A stretch of 46,655 nt of DNA from an uncultured Eubacterium sp. (GCA_905233545.1 CAJOEV010000021.1:1-46655), one strand, 5' to 3'. Counted from the first letter of the stretch, positions 16,176 to 25,384 are shown. Program-made: numbers and translations. Notes: generated by a model not told the origin, from the letters alone.

Positions 16176-17204
16176 TTATTTAACAATAATTTTTATTGTA
16201 ACTGTTTTGGTTTTTGATTTATAGGTTGCATTGCCTGCGGCTTTAACATTTACTTTAATCTTATAAGTTCCTTTCTTTAGTCCTTTTTCAATCATAATTT
16301 TTCCCGAACTTGATACAGTAATTTTTTTGTTGCCGCTTGACTTCTTATAAGAAACTTTGCCTTGTGCCTTTGAAACTGTGATTGCATCCTTGCGGACAAC
16401 AGTTACATTTTTCTTCTTTACGGTTGCATATTTAACCGTTTTTGTTTTGCCCTTTACAGATAGAGTGTTTGAATACTTTTCACATTTAGGTATTGTCTTT
16501 TTCTTTGTTGTTCCACAATTAGTGCAAGTATAGGTTTTTGTTCCTGTTGCTGTTGGTGTGGATTTCTTTGATATCTCTCCGTTGTTCCAATAATGACCTG
16601 AGCAATACTTTATATATCCAAGTGCCCCAAGGTCTAATCCCATTTCATATTGAAGCATATAATTCCAACCTGAAAAAGCACATTGAGTTAATGTTGAAAA
16701 CCAATTAATTGCATCTCCATTGCTAATTGTTGAATAGTTATAATCAATATAATATGCAGCATTATTCAATTCATCGTGATAGTTCTGTCCAATAAACGAG
16801 TGCGCACTAATATCTGGATAATCGCTATCGCCATAATATAGACCTAAACTATATCTTTCCGTATCAGTTGTTGTTGCATCAAGTATTAAGACGGATACTA
16901 GTTCCTCGCTGTATGAATCTTCAACATTCAACTGAAAGTTTAGTTCGTCCGTTTCGGCATCAATAAACATAAGATAATAGAAATCTAAACTATCAGAATT
17001 ATCATAATTTTGTATAGCGTAGTTCCCGTTACCATTTACAAAACCGTTATTTCTTATATATTTTTTCATTTTTGAAATATTAGACGAAATTATTTTATTT
17101 CTCGTGCTCGTCGCAGCATTAGCGTTAACGCTAACACCAACTGAAATGTTCAAAAGAATACATAATGAAATAACAACAGATAAAACTTTCTTTGCTTTTT
17201 TCAT
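16176..17204 (-). CDS. secreted protein with Ig-like C-terminal repeats
   Basis: A 342-residue exported protein. The N-terminus is a typical signal peptide: KK-rich start, hydrophobic core VVISLCILLNISVGVSV, and likely cleavage after ANA at about residue 30. The middle has a non-repetitive domain of about 170 residues that I do not recognise. A short CxxC element (TYTCTNCGTTKKKTIP) follows. The C-terminal 100 residues are the Lys/Val-rich beta repeats (KTKTVKYATVKKKN..., KGTYKIKVNVKAAGNATYKSKTKTVT) that are common in surface proteins of Clostridia. No sortase motif or S-layer domain is visible. The leader of about 190 bases holds a long fold and a terminator-like hairpin, so expression may be attenuated. 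Host-surface or matrix function is a guess. Confidence 0.82.
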   Translation of the reverse strand: MKKAKKVLSVVISLCILLNISVGVSVNANAATSTRNKIISSNISKMKKYIRNNGFVNGNGNYAIQNYDNSDSLDFYYLMFIDAETDELNFQLNVEDSYSEELVSVLILDATTTDTERYSLGLYYGDSDYPDISAHSFIGQNYHDELNNAAYYIDYNYSTISNGDAINWFSTLTQCAFSGWNYMLQYEMGLDLGALGYIKYCSGHYWNNGEISKKSTPTATGTKTYTCTNCGTTKKKTIPKCEKYSNTLSVKGKTKTVKYATVKKKNVTVVRKDAITVSKAQGKVSYKKSSGNKKITVSSSGKIMIEKGLKKGTYKIKVNVKAAGNATYKSKTKTVTIKIIVK

Positions 17205-17225
17205 AAAAACCTCCGTAATATAAAA

Positions 17226-17250
17226 AATGCGCAGCCGAAGCTACGCACTA
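17226..17250 (-). terminator. leader attenuator-like hairpin before the secreted protein gene
   Basis: Minus-strand GTGCGTAGC-TTCG-GCTGCGCAT followed by TTTTTTAT. It lies between the promoter and the start codon, so it would end transcription early unless overridden. Confidence 0.7.
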
Positions 17251-17272
17251 AAAACGCATAACTCCGATTGTC

Positions 17273-17393
17273 GCCAAACAAAAGTCAATTGCACACATAG
17301 AGTACACACATTGAAAGAGTATGCATTTTTATCAAAAATAAAAATGCGGGTACTCCTATTATGTGCATATTCAATTGACTTTTATTTGGCACT
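17273..17393 (-). other. 121-nt fold-back leader upstream of the secreted protein gene
   Basis: Nested inverted arms pair along almost the entire length: GCCAAA.AAAAGTCAATTG with CAATTGACTTTTATTTGGC, CACATA with TATGTG, GAGTA with TACTC, and GCATTTTTAT with ATAAAAATGC. The predicted transcript starts close to its outer edge. It could be a regulatory RNA leader or a MITE-like insertion. Confidence 0.6.
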
Positions 17394-17396
17394 TAC

Positions 17397-17425
17397 ATTT
17401 TAGCATTATATTTTACGATAGTCAA
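17397..17425 (-). promoter_or_regulatory. promoter of the secreted protein gene
   Basis: Minus-strand TTGACT (17425-17420), 17-base spacer, TAAAAT (17402-17397). The start of transcription would fall at about 17390, the edge of the fold-back leader. Confidence 0.7.
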
Positions 17426-17465
17426 GAATTATGTCGTAAACGGTATTTGTACCGTTTTATTCAAC

Positions 17466-17577
17466 AAAAAAGCCTCCCTTGTGTAAAGGGAGGTGCTGAG
17501 CGATACGAAGCGGAGGGATTGTCACAACCCCTCAGTCGCATAAATGCGACAGCTCCCCTTATACAGGGGAGCCTTAT
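17466..17577 (-). repeat. palindromic intergenic repeat with terminator
   Basis: Two hairpins (CCTCCCTT..AAGGGAGG and GGCTCCCC..GGGGAGC) frame a pair of smaller ones (GTCGCAT/ATGCGAC). Read on the minus strand the last hairpin ends in GGCTTTTTTG, so it can serve as the NSS transporter terminator. Repeats of this design are common in gut Clostridia. A related piece lies at 43770-43830. Confidence 0.75.
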
Positions 17578-17578
17578 C

Positions 17579-17604
17579 ATATAATCAGGTGCGGATGTGC
17601 CGCC
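17579..17604. repeat. dispersed short repeat (TAATCAGGTGCGGATGTGCC)
   Basis: The same words occur in each of the three 89-base tandem units at 30601-30866. Contains the small palindrome GGTGCGGATGTGCCGCC. Confidence 0.65.
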
Positions 17605-17623
17605 CAAAACTATGCGCTATGCA

Positions 17624-18976
17624 CTAAATTGTAAGCAATCCAAATCCCTGAAGCACGCTTGAAACGAGGATTGCGAAAATGAATATCGGTGCAACCCACT
17701 TAACCATTGCGATATAGAAATGCTTCATTTTGAATTCGCCGTTGAGCTCAACCTCGCTGATGATTGCATCGGGCTTGATAACAAAGCCGACAAAGATGCA
17801 GGTGAGCATTCCGACAAGCGGAAGAAGAACGCTGTTTGAAACGAAATCAAGGAAATCAAGAATGCCGAAGCCGATAATCTTTACGCTGTCCCAGATTCCG
17901 AAACCAAGCGAGCACGCAATTCCGACAACAATTCCGAAAACTGCAACAATCGCGGTTGCACTTCCCCTCTTCATCTTGAATTCATCCATCATACCTGCAA
18001 CAATTGCCTCCATAATTGAAATGGAGCTTGTTATTGCGGCAAAGAAAACAAGAATAAAGAAGAGTGCGCCGATGATTGAGCCGCCGGGCATTGAGTTGAA
18101 TACCTTGGGCAGAGTTACGAACATAAGCGAAGGACCTGTTGAAAGGGCTTCCTTGTCGCCTCCCGAGAAAACGAATACTGCGGGAACAATCATAAGTCCT
18201 GCAAGGAATGCAATTAATGTGTCGAAAATTTCAATCTGTCTTGCTGCTTTTTCAATATGCTCTTCCTTCGAGAAATATGAGCCGTAGGTTATCATAATTC
18301 CCATTGCAAGCGACATTGAATAGAAGAGCTGACCGAGCGCTGCAAGGAAGGTTTTAACGCTTAAGTCCTTGAGATTGGGTAATAAATAATATTTAAGACC
18401 ACCCGATGCACCGGGACGCGTTATAACATAAATCGAAAGACCGATTGTTAAAACAAGAAGCGCAGGCATTAATACCTTGCTCAGTTTTTCAATTCCCTTG
18501 TTTACGCCTGAAACAATAACCAGGGTTGTTGCAATAATAAAGATTAAAAACCATACTATCGGCTTTGCTGTTGCGGAAATATAGCTTCCGAAAAATGAAT
18601 CATTTGCCGCTTCACTGACCTTGCCCGTAATCATAACCGCTGCATACTTTGTTACCCATCCGCCGATTAAGCAGTAATACGGGAATATTAAAACGGGAAC
18701 AATTGTTGCAAGCTTGCCCAGCCAACCCCATTTTTTATTCAGCGTTGAAAACGCGGTCAGGGGTGATAGCTTTGTTTTTCTTCCGATTGCAATTTCGGTT
18801 ACCATCAAAACGAAACCGAAGGTTATTGCAAGAACAATGTAGACGAGAAGGAACGCGCCTCCTCCGTATTTAGCTGCAAGATAGGGAAAACGCCAGAGGT
18901 TACCGAGTCCGACTGCAGAGCCTGCAGCTGCAAGGATAAACCCGAGTTTTCCTTTAAATGTACTTCTTTCTTCCAT
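17624..18976 (-). CDS. NSS-family sodium-dependent transporter
   Basis: A 450-residue neurotransmitter:sodium symporter family protein, probably taking up amino acids with sodium. I choose the ATG ending at 18976 (protein MEERSTFKGK), eight bases after AAGGAG; an upstream in-frame ATG lacks a ribosome binding site. The first helix holds the family signature GFILAAAGSAVGLGNLWRFPYLAAKYGGGAFL, split by a central unwound GSAVG. Eleven to twelve hydrophobic helices follow, and the C-terminus is short. Bacterial relatives include LeuT, TnaT and MhsT. It stands alone between the ftsZ terminator and the palindromic repeat. Substrate cannot be assigned. Confidence 0.92.
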   Translation of the reverse strand: MEERSTFKGKLGFILAAAGSAVGLGNLWRFPYLAAKYGGGAFLLVYIVLAITFGFVLMVTEIAIGRKTKLSPLTAFSTLNKKWGWLGKLATIVPVLIFPYYCLIGGWVTKYAAVMITGKVSEAANDSFFGSYISATAKPIVWFLIFIIATTLVIVSGVNKGIEKLSKVLMPALLVLTIGLSIYVITRPGASGGLKYYLLPNLKDLSVKTFLAALGQLFYSMSLAMGIMITYGSYFSKEEHIEKAARQIEIFDTLIAFLAGLMIVPAVFVFSGGDKEALSTGPSLMFVTLPKVFNSMPGGSIIGALFFILVFFAAITSSISIMEAIVAGMMDEFKMKRGSATAIVAVFGIVVGIACSLGFGIWDSVKIIGFGILDFLDFVSNSVLLPLVGMLTCIFVGFVIKPDAIISEVELNGEFKMKHFYIAMVKWVAPIFIFAILVSSVLQGFGLLTI

Positions 18977-19325
18977 ATGAATCTCCTTAATTAAAAACAA
19001 TATATAGATTATAGCAGAAATAATTTCTTTTGCAATATCTTTTAAGGTTTTAGGCGATTATTAAAATCAAGAAAGGGGTCTGACCCCTTTCTTGATTTTT
19101 GGTGTGTTTAAGATGAAAATGAGTTATTGACAAATCTTTGTCAAATTGTATATTTTTCACTGTAAAGTGGAAAAAATTGTTAATTGCAAGTTGAATGCTT
19201 TACATTTTCAACTTTTTCAACAGACTTTTAAACACAAACAGTTGATTATTTAACTTTTTCCACTTAGTTTTCAACAGTTTTTTAACAAAAAACATTCTGT
19301 AAAGTTACCGTGCTTTACAAAAAAT
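18977..19325. other. AT-rich intergenic region, repeats only
   Basis: No gene seen. Contains a perfect 16-bp hairpin round GGGGTCTGACCCC at 19064-19098 that looks like a bidirectional terminator, an operator-like palindrome TTGACAAATCTTTGTCAA at 19127-19144, and inverted AAGTGGAAAAA/CTTTTTCCACTT words. Several TTTTCAAC words are present. No consensus DnaA boxes. Confidence 0.5.
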
Positions 19326-19360
19326 AAAAAACCTTATGCATATTTTTGCATAAGGTTTTT
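19326..19360 (-). terminator. terminator of ftsZ and the dcw cluster
   Basis: AACCTTATGCA pairs with TGCATAAGGTT around TATTTT, flanked by A and T runs. Sits 16 bases beyond the ftsZ stop codon. Confidence 0.9.
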
Positions 19361-19376
19361 ATGTAATAATAGCTGA

Positions 19377-20480
19377 TTATTTTTTAAAGAAGCTTACGAT
19401 GTCGCTGAATGCATCGTCATCGTTAGCAGAGAAGTTAGTTGTTGCAGCTGCAACCTCTGACGGAGGAGCAACTTCCTTAGCAGCTGTTACAGACTTAATC
19501 TCTTTGCCGGGACCCTGCTCGCCGAAACGGGTTGCGATAACAGTGATAACCATTTCATCTTCAAGCTCTTCATCGAAGTTAGCACCCCAGATGATTTCAC
19601 AATCAGGATGAACAGCATTCATAACAACGCTTGATGCTGCGTCGATTTCCTCAAGACCGATATCGGTTGAAGCTGTGATGTTAAGAAGAACACCGCGAGC
19701 GCCGTCGATTGAAGTCTGAAGAAGCGGTGAAGAAATAGCCTGCTGAGCAGCAATTTCTGCCTTATCCTTACCCTGTGCTCTGCCAACGCCCATATGAGCA
19801 TAGCCGGCATCCTTCATAATCTCGGTTACATCAGCAAAGTCTGAGTTAACAAGACCTGTTGCATTAACAAGATCAGAAATTGACTGAACGCCCTGACGAA
19901 GAACGTCATTAGCAATCTCAAATGCATTGAGAAGAGTAATCTTTTCTTTTGAAACGAGCTTAAGGTTCTCGTTGGGAATAACCATAATAGAATCAACATA
20001 CTCAGCGAGCTCTTTAATACCCTCCTGAGCCTGTTCCATACGGCGCTTTCCTTCGAAAGCAAACGGAGTTGTTACAACGCCGACAGTAAGAATGCCGAGG
20101 TCTCTTGCAATCTTAGCAACAACGGGAGCAGCACCTGTTCCTGTTCCGCCGCCCATACCTGCGGTGATGAAAACCATCTCTGTTCCCTGAAGAACATCTG
20201 TGATAGCTTCTCTTGATTCCTCTGCAGCCTTAAGTCCAACCTCGGGTCTTGCACCAGCGCCTCTGCCCTTAGTTGCTTTTTCGCCAATGAGAATCTTCTG
20301 TGTTGCAGCTGATTTGCCGAGTGCGGGCTTATCAGAGTTGATTGCAACAAATTCAACATCTTTTATATTACATCTTACCATGCGGTTAACGGCATTTCCT
20401 CCGCCGCCGCCTACGCCAACTACTTTAATCTGAACAACCTTGTTGTCATCAGTATCAATTTCGTATCTTCCCATTTTCAT
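19377..20480 (-). CDS. ftsZ: cell division protein FtsZ
   Basis: A 367-residue tubulin-like GTPase that forms the cytokinetic ring. The N-terminal glycine-rich loop [13 protein letters not shown] starts at residue 22 and the tubulin signature [13 protein letters not shown] lies near residue 110. The T7-loop region [11 protein letters not shown] and the [19 protein letters not shown] segment are intact. The linker is short, and the C-terminal peptide ([12 protein letters not shown]) is the likely docking site for partners. The start is the ATG after AAGGAG. It is the last gene of the dcw cluster and has two promoters of its own in the 192-base gap to ftsQ. ftsA, often beside ftsZ, is not here. 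Confidence 0.98.
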   Translation of the reverse strand: MKMGRYEIDTDDNKVVQIKVVGVGGGGGNAVNRMVRCNIKDVEFVAINSDKPALGKSAATQKILIGEKATKGRGAGARPEVGLKAAEESREAITDVLQGTEMVFITAGMGGGTGTGAAPVVAKIARDLGILTVGVVTTPFAFEGKRRMEQAQEGIKELAEYVDSIMVIPNENLKLVSKEKITLLNAFEIANDVLRQGVQSISDLVNATGLVNSDFADVTEIMKDAGYAHMGVGRAQGKDKAEIAAQQAISSPLLQTSIDGARGVLLNITASTDIGLEEIDAASSVVMNAVHPDCEIIWGANFDEELEDEMVITVIATRFGEQGPGKEIKSVTAAKEVAPPSEVAAATTNFSANDDDAFSDIVSFFKK

Positions 20481-20531
20481 TCTCCTTATATTTTAGTTTT
20501 ACGGTGAGCTTTTCTCACCTGTGCAAATGCT

Positions 20532-20560
20532 ATTGTAACAGTTTTGTAACCACTTTGCAA
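20532..20560 (-). promoter_or_regulatory. ftsZ proximal promoter
   Basis: Minus-strand TTGCAA (20560-20555), 17-base spacer, TACAAT (20537-20532), about 50 bases before the start codon. Confidence 0.65.
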
Positions 20561-20628
20561 TACTTTTTAAAAAATATTCCTGGTTTTTCTTACAATTTTT
20601 TAATTTTATATGAGCTTTTCTTTGTTCA

Positions 20629-20656
20629 ATTATACTAAATCGCATATTTTTGTAAA
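20629..20656 (-). promoter_or_regulatory. ftsZ distal promoter
   Basis: Minus-strand TTTACA (20656-20651), 16-base spacer, TATAAT (20634-20629). Lies directly downstream of the ftsQ stop codon. Confidence 0.65.
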
Positions 20657-20672
20657 GTGTTTTGCTTTACGG

Positions 20673-21626
20673 CTATTTCTCTGTAAAGTAGATTTGCTTG
20701 CCGGTTCCGACGGTTAATTCGCCCTTTGCCTGCGGATTCTGGTCATCGAGTTTTTCAATCGCTGCAAGCGCTGAATAAAGCTTATTTTCAAGGTTATCCG
20801 TTGAGCCGAGCTTGATTGTTATTCTTGAATCATAAACAATATAATTGTTATTAATATCAACAGAATAAATTTCAGTCATTTTTTCAAGCTTAACTTTTTT
20901 TGCCCCTTCGATAAGTTCACTTAAGCTTTCCTTAACCTTTTTATTGGTGAATTCCGCCTCTCTTCCGGGAACTGCTGTAACAAGCGCCGCTTTTTTGATA
21001 ACCACTGCCTTATTTGGTTTCTTTGCTGCATTGGCTTCAATAACCTTAAAGTTATCATCAAGCATTGTATAGGTCTTTTGCTGATTCTTTATTGCATAAA
21101 TCTGTGGTGTTTCAATTATATTGACAAGCATTGTTGAGGGAAGCTTTCTTTTGATTTGTGCATCATATATATAGGGAAGATTTTCTTCAAGCTTTTCCTC
21201 GGCTGCTTTTGTATCCGTTAAAAACATATTCTTGTTCTTCTGAATCGGAAGAACAGCAGATATTTCCTTTGTTGAATAAATCTCGTTGCCCTTGATTGTT
21301 ATTGTTTGTGTTCTGAATAAAACGGTTATGCTCAGAACAAATATAACAGCGGCAACACATAAAACAAGCACACCGCTGAGAATAGCTTTTCTTGCGATTT
21401 TCTTTTGCTTGCGCTTTTTATTCTGTTGAGTTCTTTGCTGCTGAATTGTTTTCGGAGGCTGCTGTTTATTCTTTTTGGGTTGTTTAACAGGTTTCTTTTC
21501 TTCGGGCAGCCTCTGATTTTTCGAATAAATCTTCGGAGGTTCAAGTCCGTATGCATCAAGCTCACTTTTTGCATGTCTTGAATCTCGAGCATTATTCACT
21601 TTTTTGCTTTTAGCGTCCTTTTTCAT
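20673..21626 (-). CDS. ftsQ: cell division protein FtsQ/DivIB
   Basis: A 317-residue bitopic membrane protein of the divisome. The cytoplasmic N-terminus (about 85 residues) is very rich in Lys and Gln. One membrane helix follows (ILSGVLVLCVAAVIFVLSITV), then a POTRA-type domain starting TITIKGNEIYSTKEI, then the FtsQ beta domain. I choose the ATG ending at 21626, eight bases after AAGAGG, so the gene overlaps the end of murA by 17 bases. It is expected to recruit FtsL and the FtsB/DivIC-type partner. No defect is seen. Confidence 0.9.
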   Translation of the reverse strand: MKKDAKSKKVNNARDSRHAKSELDAYGLEPPKIYSKNQRLPEEKKPVKQPKKNKQQPPKTIQQQRTQQNKKRKQKKIARKAILSGVLVLCVAAVIFVLSITVLFRTQTITIKGNEIYSTKEISAVLPIQKNKNMFLTDTKAAEEKLEENLPYIYDAQIKRKLPSTMLVNIIETPQIYAIKNQQKTYTMLDDNFKVIEANAAKKPNKAVVIKKAALVTAVPGREAEFTNKKVKESLSELIEGAKKVKLEKMTEIYSVDINNNYIVYDSRITIKLGSTDNLENKLYSALAAIEKLDDQNPQAKGELTVGTGKQIYFTEK

Positions 21627-22878
21627 CCTGAATCCTCTTGATATCAGCACCGAGCAAGCTCAGGCTGTTTTCTATTTTCTCATATCCCCTGTCGATATGC
21701 TCAATTTTTGTTATTGTTGACTCTCCTTCAGCCCTGAGCGCTTCTATAACAAGCGCCGCACCTGAACGAAGGTCTGTGCACTGCGCTGCTGCACCGTGGA
21801 GATAATCAACACCGTGAACAAGCGCAATTTTCGACTGAATGCTTATGTCCGCTCCGAACTTAATAAGTTCGGGAACATGTTTAAATCTGTTTTCAAATAT
21901 ATTTTCTTCTATGACCGAACTGCCCTTTGCCGAGGTCAGCGCAGCCATCAATACCGCCTGGGAGTCCGTTGGAAATCCCGGGTAAGCTCTTGTCTGTATT
22001 AACTTAACGCGTTTTAATCTTTCGGGCGCCTTTATTCTCAGCGAGTTTTTCTGAGCATAAATGGCACATCCCATTTCATAAAACTGAGGAACAACGGGAG
22101 AAAGATGAATGTGGTTGACATTATTAATCAGTATATCGCTTCCCGTTATTGCCGCAGCACTCATAAAGGTTGAAGCTTCAATTCTGTCCGGAATAACCGT
22201 ATACTCCGTACTTTCAAGTGAAGAAACTCCGTTAATCTCGATAACCGAGGTTGAAGCGCCTTTTATATCTGCACCGGCGCTGTTGAGAAATGAAGCCAAA
22301 TCTTCTATTTCAGGCTCACGCGCTGCGTTGATAATTGTTGTTTTCCCTTTTAAAAATACTGATGCAAGAATTGCGTTTTCCGTTGCGCCAACGCTTTCAA
22401 GCGGAAAAACAATTCTGTGTCCGCACGCTGTTTTGTTTTCACAACAGATATTTCTTCCGTCGAAGCTCAGCTCATATCCAAGCCTTTCAAGCGCCTTGAT
22501 ATGCAAATCAATCGGTCTAAGCCCGATATCACATCCACCGGGGAAAAACAGGCACGCGCTGCCCGTTCTTGATGAGAGCGCACCGAGAAAGATTATTGAG
22601 CTTCTTAGCTCCTGCATCATTTCTTCGGGAATGCTGTTTTGATTTATTACCGTGGTGTCGGCAATAAGAGTGCTTCCCTCTTTATTTACATTAGCTCCGA
22701 GATGGCGGAGTATGTTTATTGTTGCACGGACATCCGAAAGGTCGGGACAATTATGTATTACGCTTGTTCCTCTTATTAAAACAGCGCCTGCCAGAATCGG
22801 AAGTACGCTGTTTTTTGCTCCGTGAACATCAATCTCGCCGCCGAGCCTTGATTTGCCGTTTATCTTAAAGTACTGCAT
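21610..22878 (-). CDS. murA: UDP-N-acetylglucosamine 1-carboxyvinyltransferase
   Basis: A 422-residue EPSP-synthase-fold enzyme that transfers enolpyruvate from PEP to UDP-GlcNAc, the first committed step of peptidoglycan synthesis. Lys22 (GAKNSVLP) and the catalytic Cys116 (GGCDIGLRPIDLH) are present, so it should be sensitive to fosfomycin. The general-acid Asp lies in AYPGFPTDSQ. In the active loop GLRP replaces the more common GARP, a mild substitution. It lies between murG and ftsQ, where murB or murC often sits in other Firmicutes, and overlaps ftsQ. Confidence 0.96.
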   Translation of the reverse strand: MQYFKINGKSRLGGEIDVHGAKNSVLPILAGAVLIRGTSVIHNCPDLSDVRATINILRHLGANVNKEGSTLIADTTVINQNSIPEEMMQELRSSIIFLGALSSRTGSACLFFPGGCDIGLRPIDLHIKALERLGYELSFDGRNICCENKTACGHRIVFPLESVGATENAILASVFLKGKTTIINAAREPEIEDLASFLNSAGADIKGASTSVIEINGVSSLESTEYTVIPDRIEASTFMSAAAITGSDILINNVNHIHLSPVVPQFYEMGCAIYAQKNSLRIKAPERLKRVKLIQTRAYPGFPTDSQAVLMAALTSAKGSSVIEENIFENRFKHVPELIKFGADISIQSKIALVHGVDYLHGAAAQCTDLRSGAALVIEALRAEGESTITKIEHIDRGYEKIENSLSLLGADIKRIQDEKGR

Positions 22879-22937
22879 CTAATCACCCAGTTCATTGTAT
22901 GAAGAGGATGAAAAATAGTGCATAAGGCTCCTAACGC

Positions 22938-24071
22938 CTATTTTGCCAGCGAAATAATAATTTCCGCAATCTTTTCTCTTGAATCGAGGATTGCCATATC
23001 CTTTGCATTTTTCTGAATCTCAAAAAGGGTTTCGCTGTCTGAAAGAAGCTCGTCCATAACCTTTTTAAGACTTTCGGATGATAAATCCTTTTCCTCAATG
23101 ATTCTTGCGGCGTTTCTGTTAACAAGCGCCATTGCATTGTGGAACTGATGGTTTTCTGCAACATATGGTGAAGGAATAAGAATTGATGCTTTTCCCATTG
23201 CTTCTATTTCAGAAAGCGACGAAGCGCCCGCTCTTCCGACAACCAAATCGGCAGCCGCCATGCAGGTGTCCATATTATCAATATAAAGTCTTACCTCACA
23301 GCTGCCTTTTCTAAGGATATTCTCCCCTGCTTCTTCAAAGCCCTTTTCAGCAAATTTTGCAAGGTATTCTTTTCCGTTTGTTCCTACAGAATGAATGTGG
23401 TAAACATTTCCCTGCTCACTGTGTTGCAGAATTATGTCAAACATTGCCTCGTTAAGAGGAGCTGCGCCAAGCGAGCCGCCGAAGGAGAGAACAAGCATCG
23501 TGCCGTCGGGAATACCGAGCTCTTTTCTTGCCTCTTCCCTGTTCTTTCTCAGGATTTCGCCTCTTACGGGAAGTCCTGTTAAAACGGGCTCATTCTTATA
23601 TTCAAGATGCTTTTTTGCATCCTCAACGGTCAGCATAACTCTGTCAACCTTTTTAGCAAGCTGTTTGTTTGTTATGCCCGGGTATGCGTTTTGCTCGTGA
23701 ATACAGCTTGGTACTCCGAGCTTGACTGCAGCATCAAGCACGGGTCCCGAAACATAACCGCCGAAACCGATTACAACATCGGGTGCAAAATCCTTAATGA
23801 TTCTTCTGCTTGCTTTTTCGGACTTAAGAAGTCTGAAAACGGTTTTGATATTATATGTTATTGCCTTCGGAGAAAGCGAACGTCTGAAACCGTTTATTTC
23901 AATCGTTTTGAAATCGAATCCTGCAGCGGGAACAAGCCTTGCTTCCATATGGTCGGCAGTTCCGATGAACATAATCTCGCTTTCGGGATACTGCTCTTTT
24001 ATGTACTGTGCCGATGCCAACGCAGGGTTAATATGCCCTGCAGTTCCGCCTGTTGCAAATAAAAACTTCAT
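22938..24071 (-). CDS. murG: UDP-GlcNAc:lipid I transferase MurG
   Basis: A 377-residue GT-B glycosyltransferase of the inner membrane surface that turns lipid I into lipid II. The N-terminal glycine-rich FATGGTAGHINPALA loop and GFGGYVSGPV segment bind lipid I. The C-terminal GRAGASSLSEIEAMGKASILIPSPYVAENHQFHNA block forms the UDP-GlcNAc site. It starts at an ATG after AAGGAA and lies 60 bases upstream of murA in the dcw cluster. Confidence 0.97.
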   Translation of the reverse strand: MKFLFATGGTAGHINPALASAQYIKEQYPESEIMFIGTADHMEARLVPAAGFDFKTIEINGFRRSLSPKAITYNIKTVFRLLKSEKASRRIIKDFAPDVVIGFGGYVSGPVLDAAVKLGVPSCIHEQNAYPGITNKQLAKKVDRVMLTVEDAKKHLEYKNEPVLTGLPVRGEILRKNREEARKELGIPDGTMLVLSFGGSLGAAPLNEAMFDIILQHSEQGNVYHIHSVGTNGKEYLAKFAEKGFEEAGENILRKGSCEVRLYIDNMDTCMAAADLVVGRAGASSLSEIEAMGKASILIPSPYVAENHQFHNAMALVNRNAARIIEEKDLSSESLKKVMDELLSDSETLFEIQKNAKDMAILDSREKIAEIIISLAK

Positions 24072-24083
24072 AATTTTTCCTTA

Positions 24084-24138
24084 ATAATTTATTGTTCGAG
24101 CGAAGTGAGCAAACGAAAACTCGCAACTCTAAACTCTG
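24084..24138. repeat. short repetitive spacer between ftsW and murG
   Basis: Holds the core TTGTTCGAGCGAAGTGAGCAAA followed by ACTCGCAACTCTAAACTCT words, a half-size member of the spacer family. Confidence 0.55.
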
Positions 24139-25371
24139 TTAAACTTTCTTTTGATTTGATTTTCTTGATATCGATAAAACAACACCCATTTCAAACAGAA
24201 GCATCATTATTGCCGTACCTCCGTAAGAGAAAAACGGAAGCGCTATTCCCGTGTTGGGTATTGTGTCTGTTACAACCATAATGTTAAGAATTGTCTGAAT
24301 CGCCACCTGGGCAACAATTCCGATAACAATGAAGGATGCAAATCTATCCTTGCATTTTATTGCAATCTGAATTCCTCTGAAGAAGAGCAGTGCAAAAAGA
24401 ATAATTATAAGCGCTGCACCAATGAATCCGAGTTCCTCGCAGACTATTGAAAAAATAAAGTCATTCTGAGGCTCCGATACATAGAGGAATTTTTGTTTTG
24501 AATTTCCGAGACCGACTCCGAAAAGTCCGCCCGAGCCGATTGCATAGAGTGAATTATTCGTCTGCCATCTTGCACCCATCGGGTCGAAGTCCTTTTTCAG
24601 CCACGCCTCAACTCTTTCGCCCGCATAATTCATCAGAACTTCGGGTTTGAGAATAACAAGCGCAATCACCGCCGCAACAATTCCGACGCCTACAAGGAAC
24701 AGCTTATCGTTTGTTCCTGCACAGAACATAATTGAAGCTCCGATAAGGAAAACGAGAATTGTGCATGAAAGATGGTGTTCGAGGAATATCAGCCCGCAAA
24801 AGACTGCAATAATTATCAGCGGATATACAATTCCGTGAAGCGGGCGTTTCATTTTATCGTAGTATTTCGAACAGTATGCCGCCATTGTCAGTATCACAGT
24901 GAACTTTGCAATATCGGACGGCTGAAGCGTGAAGCTTCCGATTGGAATCCAGCGCTTGAAGCTTCCGAGATTTGTGTGGTAGAACAAAACGACAACCAAA
25001 AGTATCAGTGTGACAGCCAGAAGCGGTTTTACAATAAGCTTTAAAAGCTTGTAGTTGAGTTTGGAGGCAATCAGCATTGCAACAACGCCCACTACTGCAA
25101 ACAGAAGCTGACGCTTGAAGAAATAATATGAATCGCCCTGGTTCTGAAGCGCATATGGATATGATGCCGAGAAGAGCATCACAAGTCCGATTGTAAGCAG
25201 CGCCATTGTCAGCGCAAAAAACGGAATATCCATTCCTCCGAGAGTGAATATATCAGACTTCAAAAATGACAGTGGCTTATTCTTTTTTATGATTGTTGAT
25301 TCATTTGCTCTTTCGTTTCTTCCCCTGCTTTGATTTGAATAGTTTTTAGGGGGATCAAGACGGTCTGACAT
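24139..25371 (-). CDS. ftsW: septal peptidoglycan glycosyltransferase FtsW
   Basis: A 410-residue SEDS-family polymerase with about ten membrane helices and a basic cytoplasmic N-terminus of about 40 residues. Family motifs include FKRWIPIGSFTLQPSDIAK in the large loop and the C-terminal NIMVVTDTIPNTGIALPFFSYGGTA block. It polymerises lipid II together with the septal PBP2 encoded at 28325-30544. Starts at an ATG after AGAGGTG. A 170-base repetitive spacer separates it from mraY, in the place where murD is usually found. Confidence 0.96.
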   Translation of the reverse strand: MSDRLDPPKNYSNQSRGRNERANESTIIKKNKPLSFLKSDIFTLGGMDIPFFALTMALLTIGLVMLFSASYPYALQNQGDSYYFFKRQLLFAVVGVVAMLIASKLNYKLLKLIVKPLLAVTLILLVVVLFYHTNLGSFKRWIPIGSFTLQPSDIAKFTVILTMAAYCSKYYDKMKRPLHGIVYPLIIIAVFCGLIFLEHHLSCTILVFLIGASIMFCAGTNDKLFLVGVGIVAAVIALVILKPEVLMNYAGERVEAWLKKDFDPMGARWQTNNSLYAIGSGGLFGVGLGNSKQKFLYVSEPQNDFIFSIVCEELGFIGAALIIILFALLFFRGIQIAIKCKDRFASFIVIGIVAQVAIQTILNIMVVTDTIPNTGIALPFFSYGGTAIMMLLFEMGVVLSISRKSNQKKV

Positions 25372-25384
25372 ATGTTCACCTCTT

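Noticed and set aside
17273-17393. c-di-GMP, T-box or other known riboswitch
   Set aside because: None of the conserved cores (for example the T-box TGGNACCGCG or GEMM-type junction) is visible.
19100-19325. Replication origin beside ftsZ
   Set aside because: The region is AT-rich with repeated words but has no consensus TTATCCACA boxes and no dnaA or dnaN nearby.
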